The position numbers and the translations under genes are program-made. A stretch of 54,014 nucleotides of DNA, taken from a bacterium (GTDB lineage Bacteria > 4484-113 > JAFGCY01). The notes under the pieces were generated by a model that saw nothing but the letters and a program-made list of their open reading frames with translations, ran no database searches and was not told the DNA's origin. Below are positions 33,172 through 41,202 of this stretch, in pieces (the first letter of the stretch is position 1; each line of letters opens with the position of its first letter). Location: the NCBI GenBank assembly GCA_016932385.1, contig JAFGCY010000008.1:1-54014 (forward strand). The letters run 5' to 3'.

Positions 33172-34152
33172 ATGTCGGAAATTTCACGCATCCTCGTCAT
33201 CGGCGCGCTCGGCCAGATCGGCAGCGAACTTACGCCGGCGCTACGCCAACGCTACGGCGCGGACAACGTCGTCGCGGCGGATATCCGCGAAGCCAAAGGC
33301 ACACCGTTGGCCGAGGATGGCCCTTACGAGATCTGCGATGTCACCGACCGCACCCGGATCGACCGGCTGATTACCGGTTACAAGATCGACTGCATCGCCA
33401 ACATGGCCGCGCTGCTGTCCGCCGTCGGGGAGAAGGTTCCGCAGAAATGCTGGGAAGTCAACATCAACGGGCTGGTCAACACTCTGGAGGCCGCCCGCGA
33501 GCACGAGTTGAAGCAGGTGTTCTGCCCCTCGAGCATCGCCGTATTCGGCCCGAACACACCGCGCGATAGCACCCCGCAGGAAACGGTGCTGGAGCCGACG
33601 ACGATGTACGGCGTAACCAAGGTCAGCGGAGAGCTGCTCTGCCACTACTACCACCTGCGCTTCGGCGTGGATGCGCGGGGCCTGCGCTATCCCGGCATCA
33701 TCAGTTCCGAGACGCTGCCCGGCGGCGGCACCACGGACTATGCCGTCGAAATTTTCTACAAGGCGATCGAGGACGGCCATTACGACTGCTTCGTCCGCGA
33801 GGACACGATGCTGCCGATGATGTACATGCCCGACTGCATCAAGGCGACGATGGACCTGCTGGCGGCGCCGCGTGAGAAGCTGATGCACCGCAGCAACTAT
33901 AATGTCGCCGCGATCAGCTTCACCGCCGGCGAGTTGGCGGCGGAGATCACGAAACACCTGCCGGAGTTCACGATTGATTACAAGCCCGATGAGCGCCAGG
34001 CCTATGCCGACAGCTGGCCACGGACGATCGACGACCGCATCGCGCGCGAGGAATGGGGTTGGACGCCGGCCTACGACCTGGCGGCGATGACCAAGGATAT
34101 GCTGGAAGTCCTGACCAAGCGCCAGGCCGCGGGGGCATTGTATGCCGGCTGA
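33172..34152 (+). CDS. L-threonine 3-dehydrogenase, epimerase (SDR) type
   Basis: A 326-residue extended short-chain dehydrogenase. The dinucleotide site reads ILVIGALGQIGSEL. NMAALLSAVGE, SSIAVFGP and the catalytic MYGVTKVSGELL (YxxxK) match the UDP-galactose-epimerase-like threonine dehydrogenases, and the PGIISSETLPGGGTTDYAVEIFY block is highly characteristic of that group. It should oxidise threonine to 2-amino-3-oxobutyrate with NAD+, the substrate of the kbl product encoded 23 kb away. A CGGAGG site sits 5 nt before the ATG. The next gene overlaps by 11 bp. Confidence 0.9.
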   Translation: MSEISRILVIGALGQIGSELTPALRQRYGADNVVAADIREAKGTPLAEDGPYEICDVTDRTRIDRLITGYKIDCIANMAALLSAVGEKVPQKCWEVNINGLVNTLEAAREHELKQVFCPSSIAVFGPNTPRDSTPQETVLEPTTMYGVTKVSGELLCHYYHLRFGVDARGLRYPGIISSETLPGGGTTDYAVEIFYKAIEDGHYDCFVREDTMLPMMYMPDCIKATMDLLAAPREKLMHRSNYNVAAISFTAGELAAEITKHLPEFTIDYKPDERQAYADSWPRTIDDRIAREEWGWTPAYDLAAMTKDMLEVLTKRQAAGALYAG

Positions 34153-34669
34153 TGAAACAGCGCCCGAGCCGATCGAGACCAACCTGATTTCCGTCCGGCG
34201 AGCCGTAACCGATGACCTCGAGATACTGGTGGAAATGCATCACCGGACGATCCTGCACATGATGGAAAACCCACCGCACGGGTTTTTCGGCGATCCGGCC
34301 GCGGCACCGGATCATGAACGTCTGCTTAACGATTTCCAGGAAGCGGTGGATGGCGAGGATGCCATCCTGCTGGTGGCCGAGGTCGCGGGGGAGATCGCCG
34401 GTTCGGCACTTGGTATTATCGAGGAATTCAGCGACGAGCTGATCGAGGCACCGTATCTGACAGTGCTGTATGTTGCGACGGCGGACGCCTGGCGCCGGCG
34501 TGGCGTGGCGGGACGTTTGCTCAGCGAAATGGAACAGGTTGCCCGTGAACGCGGTCTGCGTATATTGGAGTTACGCGTTTGGGCAAACAATGAATCAGCC
34601 TTCGGGCTGTATGAGCGGTTCGGGTACAAAACGATCGAGCACCGCATGGCAAAACGACTGGTGGACTGA
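34142..34669 (+). CDS. GNAT-family N-acetyltransferase
   Basis: A 175-residue protein. After an acidic start, the GNAT fold begins at ISVRRAVTDDLEILVEM. The acetyl-CoA-binding motif A is LTVLYVATADAWRRRGVAGRLL, followed by LRVWANNESAFGLYERFGYK. The substrate is unknown. Its ATG lies inside the end of the threonine dehydrogenase gene (11-bp overlap), so the two are translated together. Confidence 0.88.
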   Translation: MPADETAPEPIETNLISVRRAVTDDLEILVEMHHRTILHMMENPPHGFFGDPAAAPDHERLLNDFQEAVDGEDAILLVAEVAGEIAGSALGIIEEFSDELIEAPYLTVLYVATADAWRRRGVAGRLLSEMEQVARERGLRILELRVWANNESAFGLYERFGYKTIEHRMAKRLVD

Positions 34670-34703
34670 CTACCCGGGCCGGTAGTGGACATTAACCAGT
34701 AAG

Positions 34704-35798
34704 ATGGACAAACTAGCGATACCTAAGCTTTTCGAGCCGCTGAAAATGCGCTCGGTGACGTTGAGCAACCGGATCGGGATGTCGCCGATGTGTACTTACG
34801 GAGCGGTTGACGGCATCCCCCAACCCTGGCACCTGGTCCATTACGGAGCCCGGGCCGTGGGAGGCTGCGGCCTGATTCTGGTCGAGGCGACGGCGGTCGA
34901 GCCGGAGGGCCGGATCAGCTTGGCCGACTGCGGATTGTGGTCGGGTAAGCAGGTCGACGGTTGGCGCAAGGTGACTCGCTTCATCAAGGCCCAGGGTTGC
35001 GTGCCCGGCGTGCAGCTGGCCCATGCCGGGCGCAAGGCCGGCGCGCATACCCCGTACTCCGGCGAAGGTCCGTTGGGCAACGACGGCGGCTGGACGCCGG
35101 TGGCTCCCTCGCCGCTCCCGTTTGACGAGAACTGGCTTGAGCCGCGGGAACTCAGCGCCGACGACCTGTTGGCCGCAGCGAACGCCTGGGGTGATGCGGC
35201 GCGACGGGCACGGGCGGCTGGGTTTGAAGTGCTGGAAATCCATATGGCGCACGGTTATCTGCTCAACCAGTTCCTATCGCCGCTGGCCAACCAGCGCGAG
35301 GATGAGTTCGGCGGCAGCCTGGAGAACCGGATGCGCTTCCCGCTGATGGTGGCGCAGCAGGTGCGGATCGAGTGGCCGGACGACCTGCCGTTGCTGGCGC
35401 GGATCTCGGCTACCGACTGGGCCGACGGAGGCTGGTCGGTCGACGACTCGGTGGTCCTGGCCGGCAAGCTGAAGGATCTGGGGGTCGATCTGATCGACGT
35501 GTCCAGTGGCGGCATCGTGCCCTTCGGCGACAAGGCCGAGTCGATCACCCAGGCGCAGCCGACTTACCAGCTCAGTGCGGCGAATCAAATCCGCCGCGAA
35601 GGCGAGATTGCCACGGCCGCTGTCGGTATGATCAGCGAGCCCCAGCAAGCCGAGGAGATCATCGCCAAGAACCAGGCGGACCTGGTCTTACTGGGCCGGC
35701 AGTTGCTGCGAGAGCCGAACTGGCCGCTGAAGGCCGCTGATTTTCTGCAGTATGAACTGGACTGGCCAGTACCCTACCAACGGGCCAAGCCTACATAG
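34704..35798 (+). CDS. Old yellow enzyme, NADPH dehydrogenase of the YqjM/NamA type
   Basis: A 364-residue FMN-dependent TIM-barrel ene-reductase. Motifs fit the YqjM class: LSNRIGMSPMCTYGAVDG with the redox-tuning cysteine, VQLAHAGRKA, EIHMAHGYLLNQFLSPLAN-x-R-x-D-E-F-G-G-S-L-E-N-R, and VSSGG. It reduces activated C=C bonds of enones; the physiological substrate is unknown. It follows the acetyltransferase by 34 bp on the same strand and may be cotranscribed. No clear ribosome-binding site or leaderless -10 is seen for it. Confidence 0.9.
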   Translation: MDKLAIPKLFEPLKMRSVTLSNRIGMSPMCTYGAVDGIPQPWHLVHYGARAVGGCGLILVEATAVEPEGRISLADCGLWSGKQVDGWRKVTRFIKAQGCVPGVQLAHAGRKAGAHTPYSGEGPLGNDGGWTPVAPSPLPFDENWLEPRELSADDLLAAANAWGDAARRARAAGFEVLEIHMAHGYLLNQFLSPLANQREDEFGGSLENRMRFPLMVAQQVRIEWPDDLPLLARISATDWADGGWSVDDSVVLAGKLKDLGVDLIDVSSGGIVPFGDKAESITQAQPTYQLSAANQIRREGEIATAAVGMISEPQQAEEIIAKNQADLVLLGRQLLREPNWPLKAADFLQYELDWPVPYQRAKPT

Positions 35799-35819
35799 GC
35801 AGAATTCGCGGATTTCCTG

Positions 35820-35825
35820 TATTAT
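35820..35825 (+). promoter_or_regulatory. -10 element TATTAT for the Fur-family gene, leaderless
   Basis: TATTAT ends 8 nt before ATG 35834. The gap contains AAAGG, which could instead be a very close ribosome-binding site, so leaderless status is less certain here. Confidence 0.45.
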
Positions 35826-35833
35826 TAAAGGTT

Positions 35834-36211
35834 ATGCCGCGAAATACTCGTCAACGAGCCGCAATCAGCCGTGTATTCAGCGTTAGCCAGCCGCCACTGA
35901 CGCCGCAGGAAGTCCTGGAAAAGGCGCAAATTACAGTTCCACAGCTGGGAATCGCGACCGTTTACCGAGCAATCAAGCTAATGATGGCGGAGGGCATTCT
36001 GTCAGCCGTGCAACTACCCGGCGAGTCGCCGCGGTACGAGTTGGCCGACAAGCAGCACCACCATCATTTTCATTGCCGGGGTTGCGGCAAGGTATTTGAT
36101 ATCAACAAGTGCGTAACGGATTTCGCCGAGATGCGTCCCCCGGGCTTCAGTTTGGAACGGCACGAGGTTACGCTCTACGGCCTGTGTAGCGCGTGTCTTG
36201 AAGATCACTAA
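35834..36211 (+). CDS. Fur-family metalloregulator (Zur/PerR-like)
   Basis: A 125-residue repressor. The N-terminal winged helix (RQRAAISRVFS to ATVYRAIKLMMAEGIL) carries the family DNA-recognition helix. The metal region has HHHHFHCRGCGKVFDI and a second zinc pair in LCSACLEDH, the structural Cys4 site. It is shorter than E. coli Fur. Zinc, iron or peroxide sensing cannot be separated from sequence, but a zinc-binding lipoprotein 2 kb away suggests zinc. Its stop overlaps the next ATG by one base (TAATG). Confidence 0.9.
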   Translation: MPRNTRQRAAISRVFSVSQPPLTPQEVLEKAQITVPQLGIATVYRAIKLMMAEGILSAVQLPGESPRYELADKQHHHHFHCRGCGKVFDINKCVTDFAEMRPPGFSLERHEVTLYGLCSACLEDH

Positions 36212-37179
36212 TGGTCGAGCAGCTAAAAAAACTCGACGCGCTCAAGCAGCGAGTGCTGCGGATTCGCATTGTGCGGATCGTCTGGAACGCGGTCGACGCG
36301 TATAACCAGCACGGCTGCATGTTTCTGACCTCAGCGCTGTCGTTCTACGCAATGGTGTCGCTGATCCCGTTGGCGGTCCTGACCTTCTGGGCGCTGACGG
36401 TCCTGGTCGGCTCGTCGGAGACGGCCCAGGAGTACATGGCGCGACTGCTGAACAACTACCTGTTGCCGACGACCACCGGCGTGCTCATCGAACGGGCCCA
36501 GGCTTTGGCCGGGCGCAGCATCGCCGGGTTCCTCGGCGTGTGGTGGAGCCTGTTGGTCTTCATCTGGTCCGGGGTGCGGTTTTTCGAGCTGCTGCAGGTC
36601 ACGCTGTCGCGAGCCTGGGGTGGCAGCGAGTTGCGCAGTTTCTGGCGGCGCAAGCTGGTGACGGTGTTCGCCTTTTTGACGGCGGGCGTGATGGGAGCGC
36701 TGGCGGTCGGCCTGTCGGCCAGTCTGACCGCATTCCAACTGCGCAATTATGAGCTGTTCGGCTATTCGCCCAGCAACCTGTTGGTCTGGTTGTTGAATAT
36801 CCTGCCGTTTGTCTTCTCGGTCCTGTTGTTCGTGTTCCTTTACCGGTTTATGCCCACGGTCCATGTGCCTTGGTTAATTGCCTTTGGGACGGCCGTGCCG
36901 GTCGGTATCGTCTGGGAACTGGGCAAGCGTCTGTTCACGATCATCATCGTCGATCGCGGGATCTACGCGCACATCTACGGGCCCATGACCAGTTTCATCC
37001 TGGTGATGGTCTGGATCTACTTTTCCTCGGTGCTGCTGTTGATGGGGGCCGAAGTCGGCGCCGCCTGGCAAAAGGAACTCGTTTCCCAGCGGGAAAAGAA
37101 ACGCGCCAAGGTACCGGCTGCCAGCACTCAGCGTGAACCACAAAAAACCCAGGCGCCCGTGGAACTCAAGCTGCCCTGA
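36211..37179 (+). CDS. YihY/BrkB-family membrane protein
   Basis: A 322-residue protein with about six membrane helices. It has the family start NQHGCMFLTSALSFYAMVSLIPLAVL, a RARALAG-like loop (IERAQALAGRSIAG), RKLVTVFAF and the terminal YGPMTSFILVMVWIYFSSVLLLMGAEVGAAW. The C-terminus is a basic tail. The exact role of the family is unsettled; it was once mistaken for ribonuclease BN. It is translationally coupled to the Fur-family gene, so it is probably under the same control. Confidence 0.9.
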   Translation: MVEQLKKLDALKQRVLRIRIVRIVWNAVDAYNQHGCMFLTSALSFYAMVSLIPLAVLTFWALTVLVGSSETAQEYMARLLNNYLLPTTTGVLIERAQALAGRSIAGFLGVWWSLLVFIWSGVRFFELLQVTLSRAWGGSELRSFWRRKLVTVFAFLTAGVMGALAVGLSASLTAFQLRNYELFGYSPSNLLVWLLNILPFVFSVLLFVFLYRFMPTVHVPWLIAFGTAVPVGIVWELGKRLFTIIIVDRGIYAHIYGPMTSFILVMVWIYFSSVLLLMGAEVGAAWQKELVSQREKKRAKVPAASTQREPQKTQAPVELKLP

Positions 37180-37238
37180 AACCGGTGCAAATGCGGCCGC
37201 GCTGCGATGTTTCCGCGAAATGATCGGTAATAACTCCC

Positions 37239-37919
37239 GTGAATATCTTCGTTCTGCACACAGATCCGGTGCGCGCGGCACGTTATCACTGCGACCGTCA
37301 TGTGGTGAAGATGACGTTGGAAACGGCGCAGCTTTTATCGACCGCGTTGGCCGTCGAGAATCCGGCTCAAGCGGCCCAGCTGCAGGCCACCGGCCTGATC
37401 TACAAGCCGACGCACCAGAATCATCCTTGCTCCAGATGGGCGGCGGAGTCGCTGGCCAATTTCCGCTGGCTGGCCCGGCTGGGATTGGCCTTGGCTGATG
37501 AGTACAGCTATCGTTATTCGGGTCGCGTGCATAAGAGCTCCGCGGTGATCGAGCTCTGCGCTTTGATCGCCGGCGTAGGGCGTGGCGAGGAATTCAGGAC
37601 CACCATAGCGCGGCGCAATGGCAAAGCCAACGGTCAGTTGCATGTCAACGGAAACCAAAGCAACGCTAAGCGGGACAAGGCCCACGGCCGGGTTGCGCAG
37701 CCGCAACCATCCCTGATCCTCGATCCATCGGGGCTGGTGGAGTTTGCTTTCACGCGCTGGTCGGCCCGAGATGCCCTGACCCGGTTCGCCCAGGCGATGC
37801 CCGAGCTTTACCGGCGGGAGGACGCCGTGGCGGCCTATCGTAACTACTACACGCGGGACAAGCTGGCGATCTGCCAATGGACCCGCCGCAAACGCCCGCG
37901 CTGGCTGAATGTGGATTAG
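37239..37919 (+). CDS. Conserved phage-type protein with CDRHVVKM motif, function unknown
   Basis: A 226-residue protein. Its opening resembles a family I associate with tailed-phage and marine bacterial genomes: a V-L-x-x-D-P start, CDRHVVKMTLETAQLLSTA, YKPTHQNHPCSRWAAESLAN-F-x-W and, near the end, AVAAYRNYYTRDKLAICQWT. About 40 residues rich in Asn, Gly and Arg (about 118-160) interrupt the conserved parts and look like an insertion. Activity is unknown; conserved His, Cys and Lys suggest an enzyme, possibly acting on nucleic acid. The start is GTG at 37239, without a clear ribosome-binding site or -10. No other phage gene is nearby. Confidence 0.6.
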   Translation: MNIFVLHTDPVRAARYHCDRHVVKMTLETAQLLSTALAVENPAQAAQLQATGLIYKPTHQNHPCSRWAAESLANFRWLARLGLALADEYSYRYSGRVHKSSAVIELCALIAGVGRGEEFRTTIARRNGKANGQLHVNGNQSNAKRDKAHGRVAQPQPSLILDPSGLVEFAFTRWSARDALTRFAQAMPELYRREDAVAAYRNYYTRDKLAICQWTRRKRPRWLNVD

Positions 37920-38007
37920 CACCAGCAGGAGCGGGGAGTGATCAGCTATGATCTGAAACAGCCGGGGCGATCCATGTCTCCTACTAATTAGCAAAACAAA
38001 CCGCAGC

Positions 38008-38013
38008 TATAAT
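38008..38013 (+). promoter_or_regulatory. -10 element TATAAT for the zinc-binding lipoprotein gene, leaderless
   Basis: A consensus TATAAT ends 8 nt before ATG 38022 with no ribosome-binding site between. No clear palindromic Fur/Zur operator overlaps it. Confidence 0.6.
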
Positions 38014-38021
38014 ACAAAATC

Positions 38022-39155
38022 ATGCAACCAAGTCTCAATATCATCCGCCAACGTCCTCTCTTCCTGATGATGATGCTGGTAGCCGCCCTGGTGCTGGCTG
38101 CTTGTCCGGCCAAACAGGACCAGCAAACCACACCGGGGGATGCCTCCGGCAGTACCGCCTCAACAGCTGGAGAATCAGCAAGCGCGGAGGTGACTGCCGA
38201 CCAGCCGGGAGCCGGCGACGGGACTGCGCCGCAGTTCGTGGCCAGCATCGCGCCGTTAGGGATGATCCTCAGCGAGCTGTGCGCCGGTCGCGCCGAGGTC
38301 AGCGTGCTGCTGCCGCCCGGTGCCTCGCCACATACCTACGAGCCGTTGCCGTCGGACCTGCGCGCCGTGGAGCAGGCCCGGGCGTTTTTCTACATCGCCG
38401 ACGTGCTGGACGGCTGGGCGGCCGAGCTGGGAACGGGCAATACGTTTGCCGTAGGCGCGCTGGTTCCCGACGAGTTGCGGCTGGAGCTGACCGCGCATGA
38501 TCATCACACGCACGCACACGACGGCCACGGCCACGAAGAATCCGGGCATGCTCCACCGGACCACGAACACGGCGCACCCGGGCACGATCACGAGGCCCAC
38601 GAACCCGCTCACGATCACGCCGCGGGAGAAAGCATGTTCGATCCGCATTTCTGGACCAGCCCGCGCACCGTACAGGCGGTCTTACCGCAGCTGGCGGCGG
38701 AGTTGGCGCGGCTGGACCCCGCTGGGCAGGCGGTTTACGAGGCCAATGCGGCCCGTTTCGTAGATGAGCTGGCCGCACTGGATACCGAGCTGGCGGCGCA
38801 GCTGGATCCGCTCGCCGGCCGGCAGCTGCTGCTGTTCCATCCGTCGATCATGTACTTCATGCGCGATTACCGGCTGGAACTGGCGGCGGTGATCGAGCCG
38901 GCGCCGGGCAAGGAGCCCTCGGCGCGGATGATCGCCGACCTGATGAACCTGGCTCGGCAGTTGAAGCTGACCGCGGTGTTCAGCGAACCGCAGCTGCCCC
39001 GCGGACCGGCGGAGACCATCGCCGCCGAGGCCGGTCTGGCGCTGTTTGAACTGGATCCCCTGGGTGGCGTCGCTGATCGGGAAACCTACGCTGAGTTGTT
39101 GCGATACAACGCTGGTGTATTGACCGAAGCGTTGGCAGCCAGGCCGGCCGAGTAG
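38022..39155 (+). CDS. ZnuA-like metal ABC transporter substrate-binding lipoprotein
   Basis: A 377-residue lipoprotein (lipobox LAAC) of the cluster A-I/TroA family. Zinc ligands appear at the expected sites: GASPHTYEP, DPHFWTSP after the loop, LLFHPSIMYFMRDY and a late LFELDPLGG acidic site. Between the first two lies a His-rich loop of about 45 residues (HDHHTHAHDGHGHEESGH and more), typical of zinc-specific ZnuA and absent from manganese-type proteins. It would capture zinc outside the cytoplasmic membrane. No permease or ATPase gene (ZnuB, ZnuC) is adjacent, so those must lie elsewhere. Confidence 0.88.
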   Translation: MQPSLNIIRQRPLFLMMMLVAALVLAACPAKQDQQTTPGDASGSTASTAGESASAEVTADQPGAGDGTAPQFVASIAPLGMILSELCAGRAEVSVLLPPGASPHTYEPLPSDLRAVEQARAFFYIADVLDGWAAELGTGNTFAVGALVPDELRLELTAHDHHTHAHDGHGHEESGHAPPDHEHGAPGHDHEAHEPAHDHAAGESMFDPHFWTSPRTVQAVLPQLAAELARLDPAGQAVYEANAARFVDELAALDTELAAQLDPLAGRQLLLFHPSIMYFMRDYRLELAAVIEPAPGKEPSARMIADLMNLARQLKLTAVFSEPQLPRGPAETIAAEAGLALFELDPLGGVADRETYAELLRYNAGVLTEALAARPAE

Positions 39156-39158
39156 ACG

Positions 39159-39398
39159 TCAGCGGCGGCCCAGCAGTTCGTTGAGCAGGCGCTCGACCTT
39201 GTCTTCGAGATCGGCAATGCGCTGATCTAAGCTATCGGTCAGCATCTGGATATGCCACTTCAGCTGGTGCAGGTCTTCGGTTATCTGGTTGTCCCGATTG
39301 TGCAAGCCGTTCGTTACGGCGCGCGTTTCCTGGATAAAACTATCGAGGATATCAAGTGATTTACTCAATGTCTTTCTGACTTCATGATCCGCGGACAT
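39159..39398 (-). CDS. Small coiled-coil protein
   Basis: A 79-residue charged protein, almost wholly helical. The second half has heptad-spaced Leu/Ile (LHQLKWHIQMLTDSLDQRIA followed by a D-L-x-x-K-V-x-x-L-L-x-x-L-L run), so it probably forms a coiled coil. There is no signal peptide or recognised family; a minor similarity to phasin-like or polymer-granule proteins is possible but unproven. A GGGAGGG site 6-7 nt before the ATG supports translation. The gene is convergent with the zinc-binding lipoprotein gene, 3 bp apart. Confidence 0.65.
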   Translation of the reverse strand: MSADHEVRKTLSKSLDILDSFIQETRAVTNGLHNRDNQITEDLHQLKWHIQMLTDSLDQRIADLEDKVERLLNELLGRR

Positions 39399-39769
39399 TT
39401 TGCACCCTCCCTATAAACACTATCAGAACCGCGTATTCGAGTACAACAATGTGTATTGTGGTTTAATGGGCTTTATCGATAATATGTAATCAGTCAAAGA
39501 ACCCGGTTAGCAAAGAAACACAACCACAAAGAATATTCTGTTATTTCGCTTGTGCCCGACGAATGCCTAATCGATTCGGGGAACCCCGAACTGAGATTAT
39601 TAAAGTCTAACATTCCAGAAATTGAGCGTCAATTTGCCAGTCGAGTTTTAACTTGATTTAATCCAGCTAGCTGGTTGCGAACCCTGAATCAATGAACCAT
39701 TAGTCATTTTTTATAAACTCGGCAATGATTGCTTACCTGATCTTTACAGAAACCCGCGCGCAACCGGTG
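39399..39769. other. AT-rich gene-free region with a palindromic hairpin
   Basis: 371 bp hold no gene that I can support; the plus-strand frame entering from 39725 is a shadow of the flavin reductase. The first 320 bases are strikingly AT-rich compared with the rest of the window. A perfect hairpin TTCGGGG-AA-CCCCGAA lies at 39575-39590. The region must hold the promoter of the coiled-coil gene and could encode a small RNA or be a scar of past insertion. Confidence 0.5.
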
Positions 39770-40366
39770 TTAGCCAGATTGGTCTGCACCGCTTTCCGGC
39801 AGAAGTGCGCGGCCGAGTTGGTAACCGCCGCCGAGGGCTGGACCCGTGGCGTAATACGTGCTATCGGCCGGGCAATAGGTGAAAGCCCGGATCTTGGCTC
39901 CGTCCAGCTTGCCGTCGGCGTTGAGCAGCTCCTCGAAGCATTGCACGTCCAGGATTTCGCCGATAAACATCGTATGGCTGCCCAGGTCGAGCTGCTGGGC
40001 CAACCGGCACTCCAGCGTCAAGGGAAACTCGACAATCGCCGGCGCGTCGACGTGCTTACCCGGCACCGTGGTCAGGCCGGCCCGTGCGAGTTTGTCCACC
40101 TTGCGGCCGGAGGCGATCCCCAGAAAGTCCGTCTGGGCGGCCTGCGTGGCGGAGGGAATGTTCACCGTGAACGCCCGTCGCGCGCTGACGCACTCGTAGG
40201 TGTAACGCGATTCACGCGCGGAGAAGTACAGGCAGGGCGGCACTGAGCAGCAAACGCCCGTCCAGGAGGCGGTCATCGCGTTGGCGCGTCCGTGCTGATC
40301 GTAGGTGCAGATCACCCAGGCGGGCAGGGGCAGGGCGATCGTCGCGGCTCCCAGGGATACTTTCAT
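39770..40366 (-). CDS. Flavin reductase-like (DIM6/NTAB) FMN-binding protein
   Basis: 198 residues from ATG 40366. The family pattern is clear: PAWVICTYDQHGRANAMTASWTG, PPCLYFSARESRYTYE, AFTVNIPSATQAAQTDFLGI, a GRKVDK loop, FPLTLECRLAQQLDLGSHTMFIGEI and YYATG near the end. Such split-barrel proteins bind FMN and reduce free flavin or act as oxidoreductases. The start is supported by GAGGTG 4-9 nt upstream. Longer minus-strand frames through this region are shadows of the permease gene. Confidence 0.88.
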   Translation of the reverse strand: MKVSLGAATIALPLPAWVICTYDQHGRANAMTASWTGVCCSVPPCLYFSARESRYTYECVSARRAFTVNIPSATQAAQTDFLGIASGRKVDKLARAGLTTVPGKHVDAPAIVEFPLTLECRLAQQLDLGSHTMFIGEILDVQCFEELLNADGKLDGAKIRAFTYCPADSTYYATGPALGGGYQLGRALLPESGADQSG

Positions 40367-40404
40367 CACACACCTCGCAGTTAAGCTAGTTCGAGTTTGC
40401 TGGA

Positions 40405-41202
40405 TCAGTAATGGCTGAGCAGCCCACCCTGACGGGCGACGCGTTCCATCGCGTAGAACACCAGCGAACCGAGGGCGGCGTAGAACAGCGAATCGATCGC
40501 CAGCCAGGCCAGGTCGGTTCCCAGCGTCGGATAGACCTCGGCCGGAGTCAGCAGTGATTTCAGCATGTCGACGCCGCGGGCCAGCGGCAGGTGCGCCACG
40601 ATGTTGCGCCAGGGCAGGGCGATGTTGGACAGCTCCGCGTAGGCCAGAAAGAACATGCTGAACTGCACGAGCGCGGACAACTGGCCGATACGCTTGAAGG
40701 TCAGCGACAGCCCGCCCAGGATCAGGCCGAAACCGCACAGCCCGGCGATCGTCAGGATGATCGTCAGGATTACCACCGGCACGGCTGCCCAGGTCAGGGC
40801 CAGCCAATGGCCGGTCGTCAACTGGATCAGCACGGCCAGAGCTACCACGACGCCGGCGCCCATCGTCAGGTGCACCGCGGCCCGTACCCAGAGCAGGCCC
40901 AGGTAGTTCGGCGCATTCAGGTAGACTTGCTCCAGCGTGCCCTGCCGCGCCTCGTTCTCGATGTCGATACTCATCGTGTTCATCGCCATCAGGGCGAAGA
41001 ACCACATCGTGTAGCCGATGACGACGCCATCCAGGTTGCCGCTGAGCGCCTGTTGGCCGGCCAGCAGCTTGGCCCCCATGAACAGGCCCATGAACAGCAC
41101 GTAGAGGATAAACAAGCCGGTGAGCAGTTCCAGCGGGTAGCGCAGCGAGATCGTGAAATCCCGAACCAGCTCGGCGCGCGCGATCTTCAGCCAGCGGGTC
41201 AT
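40405..41202 (-). CDS. ABC-2 type transporter permease
   Basis: A 265-residue protein with six predicted helices. It starts MTRWLKIARAELVRDFTISLRYPLELLTGL, typical of ABC-2 permeases, with the cytoplasmic-side motif EARQGTLEQVYLNAP between the second and third helices. Its ATG overlaps the stop of the ATPase gene by 4 bp, so the two form one exporter, probably as a dimer of each subunit. The substrate (drug, lipid or polysaccharide) is unknown. Confidence 0.88.
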   Translation of the reverse strand: MTRWLKIARAELVRDFTISLRYPLELLTGLFILYVLFMGLFMGAKLLAGQQALSGNLDGVVIGYTMWFFALMAMNTMSIDIENEARQGTLEQVYLNAPNYLGLLWVRAAVHLTMGAGVVVALAVLIQLTTGHWLALTWAAVPVVILTIILTIAGLCGFGLILGGLSLTFKRIGQLSALVQFSMFFLAYAELSNIALPWRNIVAHLPLARGVDMLKSLLTPAEVYPTLGTDLAWLAIDSLFYAALGSLVFYAMERVARQGGLLSHY

